A DNA stretch of 64,000 nucleotides, taken from NCBI GenBank assembly GCA_009929375.1, contig SAAO01000027.1:1-64000 (forward strand), written 5' to 3'. A program made the position numbers and the translations under genes. Position 1 is the stretch's first letter. Every line of letters begins with the position of its first letter. Of this stretch, positions 62,007 through 64,000 are shown piece by piece. The notes under the pieces are model-generated. The model was not told the origin of the DNA and searched no databases. It saw only the letters and a list, made by a program, of their open reading frames with translations. The stretch comes from Bacteroidia bacterium (GTDB lineage Bacteria; Bacteroidota; Bacteroidia; Bacteroidales; Paludibacteraceae).

Positions 62007-63466
62007 CCCAACATCTCCTTTAATTGTTTCAACAATTCAGCCCGTTGGTTATCCAAATCTTCTATTTCGGCAATAATGGTAGTTGGAGCAGCATAGGTCT
62101 TTTCTTCGTACACCACTTCTTTGTAGCGGTTAATGCTCAGGTCGTATTTCTTGTCGCGTATTTCCTGTACGGGTACAAGGAAGCTTTTGTCGGTACGGCT
62201 GCGCAAGGTTTCTGCACTCAGGTTTTGGTAACGACTTACAATATCCGGTATATCATTTGCCTCTATCTTGTTACGTTTGTCATCCAGACTACGACCGTCG
62301 GCCTGCATATCGTAAAACCACACTTTGTCGGTACCGCCGTCGTTGGTTTTCGTGAAAATCAGCACGGCCGTACTTACTCCGGCATAGGGTTTAAACACAC
62401 CGCTGGGCATAGAAATAACGGCTTCCAACTTGTGTCGGTCAATAAGTTCCTTGCGTATCTGCATGTGTGCTTTGCTGCTGCCAAAGAGTACGCCATCGGG
62501 TACAATCACTGCAGCGCGTCCACCCAGCTTGAGCCCTTTTAAAATCAAAGCCAGAAAAAGTAATTCGGTTTTCTTGCTGTCCACCACGCTCAATATCTTG
62601 CCATCTACCGCTTCGCGGTCGAGACTGCCTTTAAAGGGCGGATTGGCCAGTACTATGCTGGCTTTTTCGGTAAAGCCTGTATTGGCTTCGCTTAGCGAGT
62701 CCACATCCAGCAGCACCGGGTTTTCGATGCCGTGCAGCATCAGGTTCATCCCGCCGATGCGTATCATGGTCGGGTCGAACTCCATGCCCATAAACATCTT
62801 GCTTTGGAAATGTTCTTTTACTTCAGGTTTGTACAACTCGGTTTCGTAATGCTCGCGAATATATTCGCCGGCTACAGTCAGGAATCCCGCTGTACCGCAA
62901 CTCGGGTCGCATATCACATCTTCCACCGTTGGCTGCACCATATCCACCATCATGCGTATAATGTGGCGCGGCGTGCGGAACTGTCCGTTTTGTCCGGCGG
63001 TAGCTATCTTGCTCAACAGGTATTCGTACACATCTCCCTTGGTATCGCGGTCGTTCATGTCAATGTTCGACAGCATCTCCACCACCTGCGCCAACAGGCG
63101 CGGCGTTGGAATCATAAAGGTAGCGCCTTTCATAAACTTACTAAAGGCAGCACTACGGTTGCCCACATTACGCAGGAAATCGAACACGCCATCCTGTTTG
63201 GTAAACATCTTGTGCATTACCTCCGGGTCCATATTCTTAAACCGGCTCCAGCGCAATTCGTATTCCGATTCGTTATACAACGGCTCTTCAATCGGTTTCT
63301 TTAGCAAGTTGGCTTTCTGTTCTTTCTGCGTCTGCAGCTCATCCAGTCGGCGAATAAACAGCAAATAGGTCATCTGCTCAATTACCGTCAGCGGATTCGA
63401 CAGTCCTCCTGTCCAAAACGCTTCCCACACTTTATCTATCTGCGATTTTAATTCTCCTGTGATCAT
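62003..63466 (-). CDS. hsdM: Type I restriction enzyme methylase subunit
   Basis: 487 aa from ATG 63466, where MITGELKSQIDKVWEAFWTGGLSN is the usual HsdM N-terminus; an in-frame start at 63538 would add 24 unconserved residues. N6-adenine methyltransferase with AdoMet motif DPSCGTAGF (187-195) and catalytic NPPF (275-278); the N-terminal helical domain (1-150) and C-terminal KYDLSINRYKE are typical. First gene of hsdM-hsdS. Candidate -7 elements at 63638-63645 (TAGTTTTG, minus) or a shorter TACTTTG near 63549-63556. Confidence 0.94.
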   Translation of the reverse strand: MITGELKSQIDKVWEAFWTGGLSNPLTVIEQMTYLLFIRRLDELQTQKEQKANLLKKPIEEPLYNESEYELRWSRFKNMDPEVMHKMFTKQDGVFDFLRNVGNRSAAFSKFMKGATFMIPTPRLLAQVVEMLSNIDMNDRDTKGDVYEYLLSKIATAGQNGQFRTPRHIIRMMVDMVQPTVEDVICDPSCGTAGFLTVAGEYIREHYETELYKPEVKEHFQSKMFMGMEFDPTMIRIGGMNLMLHGIENPVLLDVDSLSEANTGFTEKASIVLANPPFKGSLDREAVDGKILSVVDSKKTELLFLALILKGLKLGGRAAVIVPDGVLFGSSKAHMQIRKELIDRHKLEAVISMPSGVFKPYAGVSTAVLIFTKTNDGGTDKVWFYDMQADGRSLDDKRNKIEANDIPDIVSRYQNLSAETLRSRTDKSFLVPVQEIRDKKYDLSINRYKEVVYEEKTYAAPTTIIAEIEDLDNQRAELLKQLKEMLG

Positions 63467-63696
63467 ATTTCTGTTATTTGTTTTCTTAGTATGTGTTTTT
63501 TTTGAACCATAATAAAATGGCATCAATAAACGTCTCAATCAGCTCAACTGCAAAGTAAATACTTCATAACTTATCCAAAGTCTGATACCGTATGATTGCG
63601 TGTTTGTTTGTAGCCATATTTCATTTTTCCTAACCTACAAAACTACAAAAAATAATTCACAGTTCCTCATTCATCCCGAAGACAGCCGACCCTCTT

Positions 63697-64000
63697 TCAA
63701 TCAATATCCAGGTATTTTCTGGAGGCTTTTTTAAGTTCTTCGAAGGGTTTCAGAAACACATCGGGGCTTTTGTCCTTGGCCTGTGAGAGGTTGGTGCTGT
63801 AGCTTTTGAAATCGTCGCCCAGCATTTCGGCTATGGCATCCATCAATTGCTGTTTGTTGGTAAGGGGCATATGGTTGCCATCGGTAAACCATTTCAGGTC
63901 GTACATGGCTGAGAATACTTTGATTACATCCAGTTTTTTACGCGAGGCTATGCGTATTTTGGGCGTAGGAGTGCCGGCGTTTAGAGCAGTCTCATTTTTA
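63697..64000 (-). CDS. Partial gene running off the right edge
   Basis: C-terminal part only: the frame is open from the stop at 63697 through the last base of the window, at least 101 codons. The visible internal ATG at 63904 is not the start; upstream codons read ...RIASRKKLDVIKVFSAMYDLKWF. The segment is soluble, Lys/Asp-rich and helical, ending ELKKASRKYLDID. It recalls the C-termini of regulators in Bacteroidetes mobile elements (RteC-like), but that is not secure. It is 230 bp upstream of hsdM in the same direction. Confidence 0.5.
   Translation of the reverse strand, partial: KNETALNAGTPTPKIRIASRKKLDVIKVFSAMYDLKWFTDGNHMPLTNKQQLMDAIAEMLGDDFKSYSTNLSQAKDKSPDVFLKPFEELKKASRKYLDID

Overview
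The window is a piece of a Bacteroidetes chromosome, most likely from the order Bacteroidales (a Paludibacter- or Dysgonomonas-like lineage is plausible but not proven). The basis is: fused LpxC-FabZ in an lpxD-lpxCfabZ-lpxA cluster, a Nudix-type AraR, a GH97 glycosidase, DUF6089/DUF3316/DUF6266-type proteins, many short lipoproteins, and about a dozen promoters with the Bacteroidetes -7 element TAnnTTTG (sometimes with TTG or TTTG 19-20 bp upstream). No tRNA, rRNA, CRISPR array or intact transposase gene was seen.

Layout. 0.1-9.4 kb: housekeeping genes (membrane-GNAT protein, topoisomerase IV subunit A, glycyl-tRNA synthetase, SUI1/YciH factor, SpoU RNA methylase, S41 protease, outer membrane protein, small lipoprotein). 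9.4-19.5 kb: an L-arabinose locus made of two divergent units, araD-araA-araB leftwards and galM-sodium symporter-araR-GH97 rightwards. They are separated by a 414-bp control region carrying two matched 17-bp palindromes and two exact 15-bp repeats. 19.5-38.5 kb: LiaF-like membrane protein, TonB-dependent receptor, M64 peptidase, a MetH lacking its activation domain, two tandem outer membrane paralogues, an unusual uridine kinase, phosphate and calcium transporters, ArgD, uracil phosphoribosyltransferase, and a divergent SDR/AraC pair. 38.6-52.4 kb: DoxX, trigger factor-ClpP-ClpX, RecQ, the lpxD-lpxC/fabZ-lpxA-glnS operon and an HD phosphohydrolase.

52.5-64 kb is accessory: DUF6266 protein, orphan lipoprotein, 750 bp of hairpin-rich non-coding DNA, then a type I restriction-modification locus. 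HsdM and HsdS overlap by 4 bp, but HsdR lies 2.6 kb downstream. Between them sit a uracil-DNA-glycosylase-like protein and a translationally coupled pair: a class III nucleotide-cyclase-like protein with a C-terminal helix-turn-helix, and a DUF3307 membrane protein. This insert is the best candidate for an undescribed (possibly cyclic-nucleotide defence) system in the window.

At the scale of repeats there are two nested inverted-repeat elements (226 bp and 203 bp) with no coding capacity, two CATCAT-type low-complexity blocks, a GTGTTTCG-type tandem block, and clusters of short GC-rich hairpins beside the restriction genes. All function statements come from motif reading by eye; no database search was run.
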